The position numbers and the translations under genes were made by a program. DNA of 17,097 nt, from contig HF995237.1 of NCBI GenBank assembly GCA_000432915.1, forward strand, positions 1 through 17,097, given 5' to 3'. This document shows positions 1 through 7,371 of the stretch, piece after piece (the first letter of the stretch is position 1; each line of letters begins with the position of its first letter). This DNA comes from Firmicutes bacterium CAG:194. GTDB lineage: Bacteria > Bacillota > Clostridia > Lachnospirales > Lachnospiraceae. The notes beneath the pieces are model-generated. The model saw only the letters and a program-made list of their open reading frames with translations. It was not told where the DNA came from and made no database searches.

Positions 1-245
1 CGGATATCCTGATCGTAGCGATCGGAAAACCACAGATGATCACGGAGGAATATGTCAAAGAAGGAGCCGTTGTCATCGATGTGGGGATCCACAGGAGAGA
101 AGAGGGTCTTTGCGGGGATGTAGATTTTGAGAGGGTAAGTGAGCATTGCAGCTATATCACGCCTGTACCGGGCGGTGTAGGACCGATGACGATCGCAATG
201 CTGATGCACAACTGTGTAGAAAGTGTAGCCTTACAAACGGAGTGA
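1..245 (+). CDS. folD: FolD, C-terminal part (5' end outside window)
   Basis: Bifunctional methylenetetrahydrofolate dehydrogenase / methenyltetrahydrofolate cyclohydrolase, a cytosolic enzyme of one-carbon metabolism. The frame is open from base 3 and ends at a TGA at 243-245, giving the last 80 or so residues. They include the NADP-binding strand segment DILIVAIGKP, the VIDVGI strand and the family signature PVPGGVGPMT, which is close to diagnostic for FolD. The usual FolD length is about 280 residues, so roughly the last 30% is present. The catalytic lysine region lies upstream and is not visible. The next gene starts 7 bases after the stop, so the two are probably cotranscribed. An internal ATG at 36 is in frame but is only a methionine inside the protein. 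Family assignment is confident. Confidence 0.95.
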   Translation, partial: DILIVAIGKPQMITEEYVKEGAVVIDVGIHRREEGLCGDVDFERVSEHCSYITPVPGGVGPMTIAMLMHNCVESVALQTE

Positions 246-252
246 TGTCTAT

Positions 253-1749
253 ATGAAATGCCCACATTGCGGCGCACCCATGAAGGAAGATCAGATTTTC
301 TGTGAAAAATGCGGTAAGGAGCGGCTTCTTGTACCGGTGTATGATGCAGAGGTGGATGCAAAGCTGGAAAGTACAATTTCCTCGATTGCAGATGACCTTG
401 CCGATACCCGGCAGATTGTACCGCTTCCTCTGGAGCAGGAGGAGCAGAAACCGGACAAAACAGAAACGGAGACGGAATCTTCCGATGATGGGGAAGAACA
501 ACAAATTGAATCAGATAATAAAAAATTGCATAAAAAAACATTTTTGTCAGGGATCTGTATTGGAATCGCGGCTGTCGTGCTTTTGGTATTTCTGACAGGA
601 GCTTTGATCTATCGGAACAATCATGCTTCTTATGAGTATCAGTTAAAAATGGCAGAAGATATGTATAAAGCGCAGGATTATGCCCAGATGCTTGATTATG
701 CCAAGGAGGCAGCTGCACTTGCACCGAATTCTTCGGATGCCAAGATGATGATGGCAAGAGCTTATGCGGGACAGAACAATACAGAAATGGAACAAAAGAC
801 ACTGGAAGCACTGCTTGCGGCAGACAGTGCTTATGTGCAGGCATATGATCTGCTTGTCCCGATCTATGAGAGCCGGAAGGAATATGAAAAGATCGGACAG
901 CTTCTGCTTTCCTGTAAAGAGCAGACAGTACTTGATAAATATGTAGCATATCGTTGTGATGCGCCGGAGTTTTCTATGATAGGCGGATCTTATGATGAAA
1001 TGCTTTCCGTGAAGCTGATCGCACCGGGAAGCGGAGAGATCTATTACACAACAAATGGCAGACAGCCGGATCGCAGCAGCACCAGATATATCACACCGAT
1101 CATTTTGGATTCGGGGATCTATCATCTGCAGGCAGTCTATGTGAACACATATGGTGTAACAAGTGCTGTGGCAGAGGAAACATATACAGTGGATGTCAGA
1201 ACTCTGTCTGCACCGTTTGTATCGCTGGAAGCAGGCACATATACAGAGCCGCAGATGATAGAAGTGGAAACACCATCGGACATGTATCAGGTATATTATA
1301 CGACAGACGGTTCAGAGCCGGGCTTTGAGAGTAATCTGTATACAGGACCGATCCCGCTGCCGCTCGGAGAAAGTCATTTTGCGTTCATCATGTATGATGA
1401 AAAGGATAATTCAAGTGATATTATATACGAAGATTATTCATTGCAGATGGAACTGGCACTTTCGGCGGATCAGGCAGTCAATCTGCTCAAACAGGCTCTG
1501 ATCCTGCAGGGAAGCCTGACAGATGCGGACGGACATGTGGATGGTGTGGAAGGAAACCGGCAGTACGCGGTGATCGCGGTCATTTCGGAAAATGATATGT
1601 ATTATTATCTGTTGTCGGAGACCTTTGTATCGCCGGATGGGACTTCCCAGAAAACAGGAAAGCTGTATGCAGTGTGTGTTACGACCGGAGAGAGCTTTGA
1701 AGCAGCGCAAAACAGACTTGGAGCCTACGATCTCCACAAATTACAGTAA
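253..1749 (+). CDS. Zinc-ribbon, membrane-anchored TPR protein with chitobiase-C-terminal-like repeats
   Basis: A 498-residue protein of unknown function. Residues 3-20 form a zinc ribbon with two CxxC pairs (CPHC and CEKC). An acidic, Glu/Lys/Gln-rich linker follows (about 60-94), then one hydrophobic segment at about 97-119, so the N-terminus is probably cytosolic and the rest outside. Residues about 125-230 look like TPR helices (YKAQDYAQMLDYAKEAAALAP and following). Two beta-rich repeats follow, marked by IYYTTNGRQPD and VYYTTDGSEPG. They resemble the CHB_HEX_C_1 domain found at the C-terminus of chitobiases. The C-terminal 100 residues (after LQMELALSADQAVNLL) are not recognised. GGAG at 239-242, inside the end of folD, is the probable ribosome site. 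A sensory or envelope scaffold role is possible, but nothing in the sequence shows it. Domain calls are by eye. Confidence 0.85.
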   Translation: MKCPHCGAPMKEDQIFCEKCGKERLLVPVYDAEVDAKLESTISSIADDLADTRQIVPLPLEQEEQKPDKTETETESSDDGEEQQIESDNKKLHKKTFLSGICIGIAAVVLLVFLTGALIYRNNHASYEYQLKMAEDMYKAQDYAQMLDYAKEAAALAPNSSDAKMMMARAYAGQNNTEMEQKTLEALLAADSAYVQAYDLLVPIYESRKEYEKIGQLLLSCKEQTVLDKYVAYRCDAPEFSMIGGSYDEMLSVKLIAPGSGEIYYTTNGRQPDRSSTRYITPIILDSGIYHLQAVYVNTYGVTSAVAEETYTVDVRTLSAPFVSLEAGTYTEPQMIEVETPSDMYQVYYTTDGSEPGFESNLYTGPIPLPLGESHFAFIMYDEKDNSSDIIYEDYSLQMELALSADQAVNLLKQALILQGSLTDADGHVDGVEGNRQYAVIAVISENDMYYYLLSETFVSPDGTSQKTGKLYAVCVTTGESFEAAQNRLGAYDLHKLQ

Positions 1750-1816
1750 AAACCATTGCACTTTTTTGAGAATTATTTTACTATAAGAAAGATATGGGCC
1801 TGCGGGTCAATGAACT

Positions 1817-1824
1817 GGAGGAGG
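1817..1824 (+). promoter_or_regulatory. Strong ribosome binding site deciding the nfnA start
   Basis: GGAGGAGG lies 6 bases before the ATG at 1831. The frame is open upstream to an ATG at 1756, but the extra 25 residues are unlike the family and lack a comparable site, so 1831 is the better start. Confidence 0.85.
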
Positions 1825-1830
1825 AAGAAA

Positions 1831-2721
1831 ATGTATAAAATTGTCAGAGCAGAAGAACTTACGACAAACATTTATCTCTTTGAAGTGGAAGCAAAAAGAG
1901 TAGCCAAAGCATGTTTGCCGGGACAGTTTGTCATTGTAAGAACAGGAGAAGACGGAGAACGTATTCCGCTTACGATCAGTGATTATAACAGAGAAAAAGG
2001 AACGATCACGATCGTGGTACAGACGATTGGCGCCGGTACAAACGAAATGAGAGACTTAAAGGCGGGAGATTTCTTCCATGATTTTGTTGGACCGTTGGGA
2101 CAGCCTTCCGAATTCTGTAAGGAAGATATAGAAGAGCTTAAGAAAAAGAAGATCATTTTTGTAGCCGGTGGTCTTGGAACCGCACCTGTATATCCACAGG
2201 TAAAATGGCTTCATGAGCAAGGTGTGTTGGCAGATGTTATTATCGGTGCAAAAAATAAAGATCTTCTGATCTATGAAGAAGAAATGAAAAAGGTTGCGGG
2301 AAATGTATATCCTACAACAGATGACGGTTCCTACGGCAGAAGCGGTATGGTAACCAATACATTGAAGGATCTGGTTGAAAAAGAAGGCAAATCTTATGAT
2401 GTCTGCGTTGCGATCGGTCCGATGATCATGATGAAATTTGTATGTCTGACAACAAAAGAGCTTGGCATTAAGACGATCGTTTCCATGAATCCGATCATGG
2501 TAGACGGAACCGGTATGTGTGGTGCATGTCGTCTGACTGTCGGCGGAGAAGTGAAGTTTGCCTGCGTAGACGGCCCTGAATTTGACGGTCATCTGGTTGA
2601 TTTTGATCAGGCTATGAAGCGTCAGCAGATCTATAAAACTGCAGAGGGCAGAGCATTATTAAAACAGCAGGAAGGTGATACACATCACGGTGGATGTGGT
2701 CATTGCGGAGGTGACAAGTAA
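1831..2721 (+). CDS. nfnA: NfnA-type subunit: FAD/[2Fe-2S] ferredoxin-NADP+ reductase
   Basis: Small subunit of NADH-dependent reduced ferredoxin:NADP+ oxidoreductase (NfnAB), a cytosolic flavin-based electron-bifurcating enzyme linking NADH, NADPH and ferredoxin pools. The 296-residue protein has the ferredoxin-reductase layout: an FAD-binding barrel with RIPLTISDY, GPLGQPSEF before the NAD domain, and the nucleotide-binding VAGGLGTAPVYPQ. The cluster-binding segment has Asp225, Cys230, Cys233 and Cys245. PyrK-type relatives have Cys at the first position, and an Asp with three Cys is the ligand set known for NfnA. The C-terminus carries a small His/Cys patch (His285, His286, Cys289, His291, Cys292). 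The stop overlaps the nfnB start by one base, which fits a two-subunit complex. Older annotations call this pair sulfide dehydrogenase or glutamate synthase small subunit. Only weak promoter-like bases are visible in the 81-base gap upstream. Confidence 0.9.
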   Translation: MYKIVRAEELTTNIYLFEVEAKRVAKACLPGQFVIVRTGEDGERIPLTISDYNREKGTITIVVQTIGAGTNEMRDLKAGDFFHDFVGPLGQPSEFCKEDIEELKKKKIIFVAGGLGTAPVYPQVKWLHEQGVLADVIIGAKNKDLLIYEEEMKKVAGNVYPTTDDGSYGRSGMVTNTLKDLVEKEGKSYDVCVAIGPMIMMKFVCLTTKELGIKTIVSMNPIMVDGTGMCGACRLTVGGEVKFACVDGPEFDGHLVDFDQAMKRQQIYKTAEGRALLKQQEGDTHHGGCGHCGGDK

Positions 2722-4106
2722 TGGACGTGTTAAAGAAAGTACCTGTCAGAGAGCAGGATCCAAAGGTTCGTGCAACAAATTTTGAAGAAGTATGTCTTGG
2801 ATATAATGAACAGGAAGCAATGGAAGAAGCAAGCCGTTGTATCAACTGTAAAAATGCACAGTGTATGAAGGGCTGCCCGGTATCCATCAATATCCCTGCA
2901 TTTATTGAGCAGGTAAAGCTTGGCAATTTTGAAGCAGCTTATCATATTATCAATGAATCCAGTGCACTGCCGGCTGTCTGCGGACGTGTATGCCCACAGG
3001 AAAGCCAGTGTGAAGGCAAATGTATCCGTGGTATCAAGGGAGAACCTATTTCCATTGGTAAGCTGGAACGTTTTGTGGCTGATTGGGCAAGTGAGCATGG
3101 CATCAAACCGGCTCCTGCAAAGGAAAAGAAAAATAAAAAGGTAGCTGTCATCGGTTCCGGCCCTGCAGGTCTGACCTGTGCAGGCGATCTGGCAAAGATG
3201 GGATACGATGTAACGATCTTTGAAGCATTACATGAAGCAGGCGGCGTACTTGTATATGGTATTCCTGAATTCCGTCTGCCAAAAACAAAAGTAGTGGCTA
3301 AGGAAATCGAAAATGTAAAATCTCTCGGTGTTAAGATCGAGACAAACGTTGTGATCGGTAAATCTACAACGATTGATGAACTGATGGATGAAGAAGGCTT
3401 TGATGCAGTATTTATCGGTTCCGGTGCAGGTCTTCCGAAATTCATGGGTATTCCTGGAGAACAGGCAAACGGTGTATTCTCCGCTAATGAATACCTGACA
3501 AGAAGCAACCTGATGAAGGCGTTCAAGGAAGATTCCCATACACCGATTATGCATGGTAAGAAAGTTGCTGTTGTCGGTGGCGGTAACGTAGCAATGGATG
3601 CTGCCAGAACAGCTTTAAGACTTGGAGCAGAGGTACATATTGTATATCGTAGAAGTGAAGAAGAGCTTCCTGCCAGAGTTGAAGAAGTGCACCATGCAAA
3701 AGAAGAAGGCATCATTTTCGACCTTCTGACAAATCCGATCGAGATTTTATCCGATGAAAACGGATGGGTAAACGGCATTAAATGTATTAAGATGGAGCTT
3801 GGTGAGCCTGATGCATCCGGCAGAAGAAGACCGGTAGCGATCGAAGGATCTGAGTTTGTAATGGATGTGGATACCGTTATCATGTCACTCGGTACATCCC
3901 CGAATCCACTGATCTCTTCTACAACAGAAGGACTGGAAGTCAACAAATACAAATGTATCATTGCGGATGAAGAACACGGTAAGACAACAAAAGAAGGTGT
4001 TTACGCCGGCGGTGATGCAGTTACAGGTGCAGCAACCGTTATTCTTGCCATGGGAGCGGGAAAGGCTGCAGCTAAGGGTATCGATGAGTACCTGTCACAG
4101 AAATAA
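2721..4106 (+). CDS. nfnB: NfnB-type subunit: FAD, two [4Fe-4S], GltD-like oxidoreductase
   Basis: Large subunit of NfnAB, homologous to the small subunit of glutamate synthase (GltD). In NfnB the FAD is the bifurcating centre that passes electrons to ferredoxin through two [4Fe-4S] clusters. The 461-residue protein has an N-terminal iron-sulfur domain with Cys40, 43, 48, 52 and Cys87, 91, 97, 101. An FAD Rossmann motif GSGPAG follows at 145-150, then an NADP(H) motif VVGGGNVAMDAARTALRLGA near residue 282, and a C-terminal FAD segment GDAVTGAATVILAMGAGK. The start ATG shares its first base with the TAA of nfnA (TAATG), so translation is probably coupled. Stand-alone GltD is the alternative; the NfnA partner with its Asp ligand argues for NfnB. 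No large glutamate synthase subunit is present in the window. Confidence 0.9.
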   Translation: MDVLKKVPVREQDPKVRATNFEEVCLGYNEQEAMEEASRCINCKNAQCMKGCPVSINIPAFIEQVKLGNFEAAYHIINESSALPAVCGRVCPQESQCEGKCIRGIKGEPISIGKLERFVADWASEHGIKPAPAKEKKNKKVAVIGSGPAGLTCAGDLAKMGYDVTIFEALHEAGGVLVYGIPEFRLPKTKVVAKEIENVKSLGVKIETNVVIGKSTTIDELMDEEGFDAVFIGSGAGLPKFMGIPGEQANGVFSANEYLTRSNLMKAFKEDSHTPIMHGKKVAVVGGGNVAMDAARTALRLGAEVHIVYRRSEEELPARVEEVHHAKEEGIIFDLLTNPIEILSDENGWVNGIKCIKMELGEPDASGRRRPVAIEGSEFVMDVDTVIMSLGTSPNPLISSTTEGLEVNKYKCIIADEEHGKTTKEGVYAGGDAVTGAATVILAMGAGKAAAKGIDEYLSQK

Positions 4107-4129
4107 TTTCCTGTAGGGAGGAATCGGAT

Positions 4130-5071
4130 ATGCCTTGGTGCCCCGTATGTAAAAATGAATACAGAGAGGGCTACACACATTGCAATGACTGTGATGTAGA
4201 CCTCGTAGATTCTCTCGAGGAAGGGCCGAGAGCCCTGATCGCGGGAGCGGAATACGATATGAACCGGATGGCAGAGCTTCTGCAGGCAAAGGATGTGGAA
4301 TGCTTTGTCAGACCGGGTCAGAGAAAAGATGAATTTGAGCTGTATGTAACAGAAGAACATGCAGAGCGTGCGACAGCCTATCTGCAGAGTTATGTACAGG
4401 CAATGATGCAGCAGCAGGAAAAAGAAAGAAGAGCTGCCATGGGCATGGATGTGGATGCTGAGGACGGTGCGGATACAGAAACACCGGAAGAACAGCAGAC
4501 ACCGGAGCGGGCAGCGCTTTATGAAGATAAGAACAATAAGGCTGAGGATGCAAAATCAAGTGCGATCGCGCTTATTCTGGTTGGTGGAATCGGAGTTGTA
4601 TTTATTGTGGCACTTGTTATGGATTATCTGCCGATTCATCTGTTCGGTCTTGGTAAGTATCTTATTTCCGGTATTATGACAACTATGTTCCTGGTGTTTA
4701 TCGGAATGGGTGTTTCTTCCATAAAGACGTATAAGAAATATCTGGGTATTGCAGAGGAAGAGCAGAAGAACATTGAACAGATCATGGATCTTCTGGCACA
4801 GCATATGTCAAAAGAAGTGATCGATGCCAAGCTTGCCGGAGAGCCGGAAGAAATGCCACAGATCTATTACAGCCGTCTGGCATTGATCAAAGAATTCCTG
4901 GAGGCTCATTATGGCGGACTGGAACCGGCTTTATTAGAAAAGCTGGCAGATGACTGGTATGAAGAGTTATACGGCGAATCTGATGAGGAGTTGCTTTCAG
5001 AAGAATCGGATGAGGAATCAGTAGAAGAATCATCTGAGGAAGATGAAGAGACAGCAGAAAACGAAGAATAG
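4130..5071 (+). CDS. Zinc-ribbon, DUF2007-like membrane protein with acidic tail
   Basis: A 313-residue protein of unknown function. Residues 4-21 form a zinc ribbon (Cys4, Cys7, Cys18, Cys21). Residues about 35-90 resemble the DUF2007 'putative signal-transducing' fold (LIAGAEYDMNRMAELLQAKD, then ELYVTEEHAERATAYL). Two hydrophobic segments lie at about 143-166 and 174-197. The C-terminal 35 residues are almost entirely Glu, Asp and Ser. AGGGAGGA at 4115-4122 is a good ribosome site 7 bases before the ATG, and only 23 bases separate it from nfnB, so it is probably in the nfnAB transcript. The architecture suggests a cytosolic zinc ribbon and sensor domain tethered to the membrane. The function is not known, and the domain names are judged by eye. 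Confidence 0.85.
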   Translation: MPWCPVCKNEYREGYTHCNDCDVDLVDSLEEGPRALIAGAEYDMNRMAELLQAKDVECFVRPGQRKDEFELYVTEEHAERATAYLQSYVQAMMQQQEKERRAAMGMDVDAEDGADTETPEEQQTPERAALYEDKNNKAEDAKSSAIALILVGGIGVVFIVALVMDYLPIHLFGLGKYLISGIMTTMFLVFIGMGVSSIKTYKKYLGIAEEEQKNIEQIMDLLAQHMSKEVIDAKLAGEPEEMPQIYYSRLALIKEFLEAHYGGLEPALLEKLADDWYEELYGESDEELLSEESDEESVEESSEEDEETAENEE

Positions 5072-5110
5072 AAGCTGTTCTGCACAGAAAGTGTGAAGTA
5101 GGAAGCAAAG

Positions 5111-5590
5111 TTGAAAATATCAATACTATCAGTAGGAAAAGTGAAGGAAAGCTATTTCAGGGATGCGATAACGGAATACAGTAAGCGTTTGTCAAAATAC
5201 TGCAAGCTGGAGATCATAGAGGTGGCGGACGAAAAGACACCGGATCGTGCTTCGGAGGTTGTCTGTGAGCAGATCAAGGAAAAAGAAGCACAGCGTCTTA
5301 TGCGTCATGTCAGGGAAGATGCCTATGTGATCGCACTGGCGATCGAGGGGAAACAGCTTGATTCGGTAGAACTGGCACAAAAGATCGATCAGCTGGGGAT
5401 TACAGGAAAAAGTCAGATCCAGTTTGTGATCGGTGGTTCTCTGGGACTGCATGAAAGCCTGCTGAAAAGAGCGGATTACAAGCTCAGTTTTTCCAAGATG
5501 ACATTTCCGCACCAGCTGATGCGTGTCATATTGCTTGAGCAGATCTACAGAAGCTATCGAATCATTGCGGGTGAACCGTATCACAAATAG
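5111..5590 (+). CDS. rlmH: RlmH, 23S rRNA pseudouridine-1915 N3-methyltransferase
   Basis: SPOUT-family methyltransferase that methylates the modified pseudouridine at position 1915 of 23S rRNA in assembled ribosomes. The 159-residue length is normal for the family. The N-terminus KISILSVGKVKESYF and the C-terminal knot region are both typical. The latter contains FVIGGSLGLHESLLKRADYK, SFSKMTFPHQLMRVILLEQI and the end YRIIAGEPYHK. Translation starts at TTG (5111), preceded by AGGAAG, since no in-frame ATG fits the family N-terminus. The gene is 39 bases after its neighbour and is followed by a strong hairpin at 5632. Assignment is very secure. Confidence 0.95.
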   Translation: MKISILSVGKVKESYFRDAITEYSKRLSKYCKLEIIEVADEKTPDRASEVVCEQIKEKEAQRLMRHVREDAYVIALAIEGKQLDSVELAQKIDQLGITGKSQIQFVIGGSLGLHESLLKRADYKLSFSKMTFPHQLMRVILLEQIYRSYRIIAGEPYHK

Positions 5591-5593
5591 CAC

Positions 5594-5622
5594 TTGACGC
5601 ACAAAATTATATAAGATATACT
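5594..5622 (+). promoter_or_regulatory. Sigma-A-type promoter upstream of the symporter gene
   Basis: TTGACG (5594-5599), a 17-base spacer and TATACT (5617-5622) match the vegetative consensus at 5 of 6 bases in each box with ideal spacing. It starts 4 bases after the rlmH stop. The predicted start near 5629 is almost immediately followed by the hairpin at 5632, so RNA from this promoter begins with that hairpin. Confidence 0.75.
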
Positions 5623-5631
5623 ATTTATGTC

Positions 5632-5669
5632 AAAGAGGACAACACATAGGTGTTGTCCTCTTTCTGTTT
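5632..5669 (+). terminator. Strong intrinsic hairpin terminator (or 5' leader attenuator)
   Basis: A perfect 14-base inverted repeat (5632-5645 with 5650-5663) closes an ATAG loop. The right arm ends TCCTCTTT and is followed by CTGTTTATAT, a moderately U-rich tail. It can end the rlmH transcript. Because a promoter lies just upstream, it also sits at the very start of the symporter mRNA. Confidence 0.75.
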
Positions 5670-5675
5670 ATATAT

Positions 5676-5693
5676 CTGCCGCGACAGCGGCAG
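5676..5693 (+). other. Second, GC-rich leader hairpin
   Basis: CTGCCGC, loop GACA, GCGGCAG: a 7-base perfect stem 12 bases after the first hairpin, followed by GATTTTC. It lies in the roughly 150-base leader of the symporter gene. Nothing else recognisable is seen between it and the ribosome site AAGGAGGA (5766-5773). Confidence 0.5.
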
Positions 5694-5779
5694 GATTTTC
5701 GAGTCTGAGAAAGAAACAATACAGATATTAAGAATACTACAAGCATAAAATGAAGCATACACAACAAGGAGGATGAAGT

Positions 5780-7244
5780 ATGAATGGATTTATGGAAAAG
5801 CTGGCAGAGGTGCTGGTGACAGTCGATGGTTTTGTATGGGGACCGGTGATGCTGATCCTGTTGGTCGGAACAGGTGTCTTTCTGACAATACGGACAGGAT
5901 TCCTGACCTGGCGGAATCTGGGGTATGCGATCAAGAGTACACTGAGTAAAGAGGCAAGACAGAAAACAAGAGGAAGCGGTGATATTTCACCGTTTTCTGC
6001 ACTGACAACCGCACTTGCCGCAACGATCGGAACCGGTAACATTGTAGGTGTTGCAACAGCAATGGTATCCGGTGGACCGGGTGCACTTGTCTGGATGTGG
6101 ATCAGCGCCTGTTTTGGACTGACTTCCAAGTTCAGCGAATGTATGCTGGCGATCAAATACAGAGAGGTCAACGAAAAAGGCGAAATGTCCGGTGGACCGA
6201 TGTATACGATGAAGAAAGCGTTTAAACATAAAAAACTGGGCGCAATTCTTGGCTGGCTGTTTGCATTATTTGCGGTTGTTGCATCTTTTGGTATCGGTAA
6301 CCTGACACAGGCAAATTCTATTGCAGAATCAGTCAAAACAACCTTCCATGTACCGGTTGCAGTGACAGGTATTGTGATCACAGCATTGGCACTTCTTATT
6401 ATTGTAGGCGGTATTAAGTCTATTTCCAAGGTATCCAGTGTGGTTGTACCGTTTATGGCGATCTTTTATGTGATCGCAGGTCTGATCATTATTATCGGAA
6501 ATATCAGTAACCTGCCTGCAGGAGTATCTATGATCTTCCATATGGCATTTTCCGTAAAAGCTGTGGGCGGCGGACTTTGCGGTACGATCGTGGCATCTAT
6601 GATGAGTGCGATACGGTTTGGTGTTGCCAGAGGTGTTTTCTCCAATGAAGCAGGTATGGGTTCAGCAGCCTTTTTTCCCAAATGAAGCAGTTATGGTTTC
6701 AGCAGCCATTACAGCAGCTGCAGCAACAACCGATCATCCGGTCAGACAGGGATATATCAATATGACAGGAACATTCTGGGATACGATCGTTGTCTGCACG
6801 ATCACCGGTCTTGCGATTGCAAGCTCAGGTATGCTTGGAGCGGTCAATCCGGACACCGGCGAACTGTATAAAGGAGCGGATCTGACGATCGCCGCTTTTA
6901 AGACTGTACTCGGAACACCGGGCGCATGGCTCGTCTGCATCGGTATCGCATTATTTGCATTTTCAACTATTTTAGGCTGGGAATATCATGGAGAAAAAGC
7001 ATTTGAATATCTGCTTGGTACACATAAATATAATATGATCTACCGCATTCTCTTTTCCCTGATCGCCTATGTAGGTGCAACTACTTCTCTGGAGATCGTG
7101 TGGAATTTCTCCGATATTGCAAACGCGATGATGGCGATTCCGAACCTGATCTGTCTGCTTGCACTGAGCGGTGAAATCGCAAAGGATATCAAAGAATTCC
7201 AGAAAGTGATCAAAGCAGAGAAGGCGATGAAGAAGCACTCTTAA
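5780..7244 (+). pseudogene. Sodium:alanine symporter (AGCS family), frame broken by a 37-base tandem copy
   Basis: Membrane transporter of the alanine/glycine:cation symporter family, which imports alanine or glycine with sodium. AAGGAGGA precedes the ATG at 5780. Clear family motifs are SPFSALTTALAATIGTGNIV, GGPGALVWMWISACFG and SGGPMYTMKKAF, then GVFSNEAGMGSA, followed in another frame by TTDHPVRQGYINMTGTFWDT. The first frame stops at a TGA ending at 6685, after 301 residues. The second runs to the TAA at 7242-7244. The cause is visible: bases 6671-6707 are a degraded repeat of 6636-6670. Removing those 37 bases joins residue 297 to ITAAAATTDHPV and gives 475 residues, a normal AGCS length with multiple hydrophobic helices throughout. 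As written, the product would lack its last third or more. It may be a real mutation or an assembly error. Confidence 0.85.
6636..6707 (+). repeat. Imperfect tandem duplication inside the symporter gene
   Basis: Copy 1 is 6636-6670 (35 bases) and copy 2 is 6671-6707 (37 bases). Both share the core AATGAAGCAG and end TTCAGCAGCC. Copy 2 differs by longer T, C and A runs in its first dozen bases and two G-to-T changes. The 37-base insert shifts the frame by one. Confidence 0.9.
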
Positions 7245-7257
7245 GACGATACAAAAG

Positions 7258-7286
7258 TATACAAGCAGGTAATATCGGTATATAAT
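7258..7286 (+). promoter_or_regulatory. Probable promoter for the polymerase operon
   Basis: TATACA (7258-7263), a 17-base spacer and TATAAT (7281-7286): a perfect -10 box and 4 of 6 in the -35 box. It lies 14 bases after the symporter stop. No convincing LexA-type palindrome overlaps it, so SOS control is not shown by the sequence. Confidence 0.6.
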
Positions 7287-7304
7287 AGAATAAGAACAGA
7301 AAAC

Positions 7305-7336
7305 AGAAAGAGAAACGGATATCCATTTCTCTTTCT
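7305..7336 (+). other. Leader hairpin upstream of the polymerase gene
   Basis: AGAAAGAGAAA (7305-7315) pairs with TTTCTCTTTCT (7326-7336) around the self-complementary GGATATCC. The stem is A/T-rich and lacks a proper U tract (TTGCG follows). It could be a weak terminator for the symporter gene or a leader structure for the polymerase mRNA. Confidence 0.5.
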
Positions 7337-7360
7337 TTGCGTAACAGGAAATGACAGAGC

Positions 7361-7366
7361 GGGAGG
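7361..7366 (+). promoter_or_regulatory. Ribosome binding site fixing the polymerase start
   Basis: GGGAGG lies 5 bases before ATG 7372. The frame is open to an ATG at 7351, but that start would place this site inside the coding sequence and add residues not seen in Y-family polymerases. Confidence 0.75.
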
Positions 7367-7371
7367 TAAAA

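Noticed and set aside
152..949. Minus-strand open frame of 265 codons at the folD/zinc-ribbon junction
   Set aside because: It overlaps two well-supported plus-strand genes, with low-complexity composition and no motif.
2942..3961. Long minus-strand open frame (339 codons) opposite nfnB
   Set aside because: It is the reverse reading of a clearly conserved gene and has no recognisable domain; its Ser/Pro/Ile-rich composition is typical of an antisense shadow.
4975..5070. Tandem DNA repeat in the acidic tail of the DUF2007-like protein
   Set aside because: It is Glu/Ser/Asp codon low complexity (GAA, GAG, GAT, TCA) without a fixed repeat unit.
5591..5779. Glycine riboswitch upstream of the alanine/glycine symporter
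   Set aside because: The length would allow one aptamer, but I could not find the conserved glycine aptamer core; only two simple hairpins are visible.
6671..6685. Programmed +1 frameshift at TTTTTTCCCAAATGA in the symporter gene
   Set aside because: The site looks slippery, but shifting there would insert about 12 repeated residues into a conserved motif; the tandem duplication explains the frame change fully.
7245..7371. LexA operator upstream of the Y-family polymerase
   Set aside because: An AGAACAG half-site-like string is present at about 7292, but there is no paired GTTC at the right distance.
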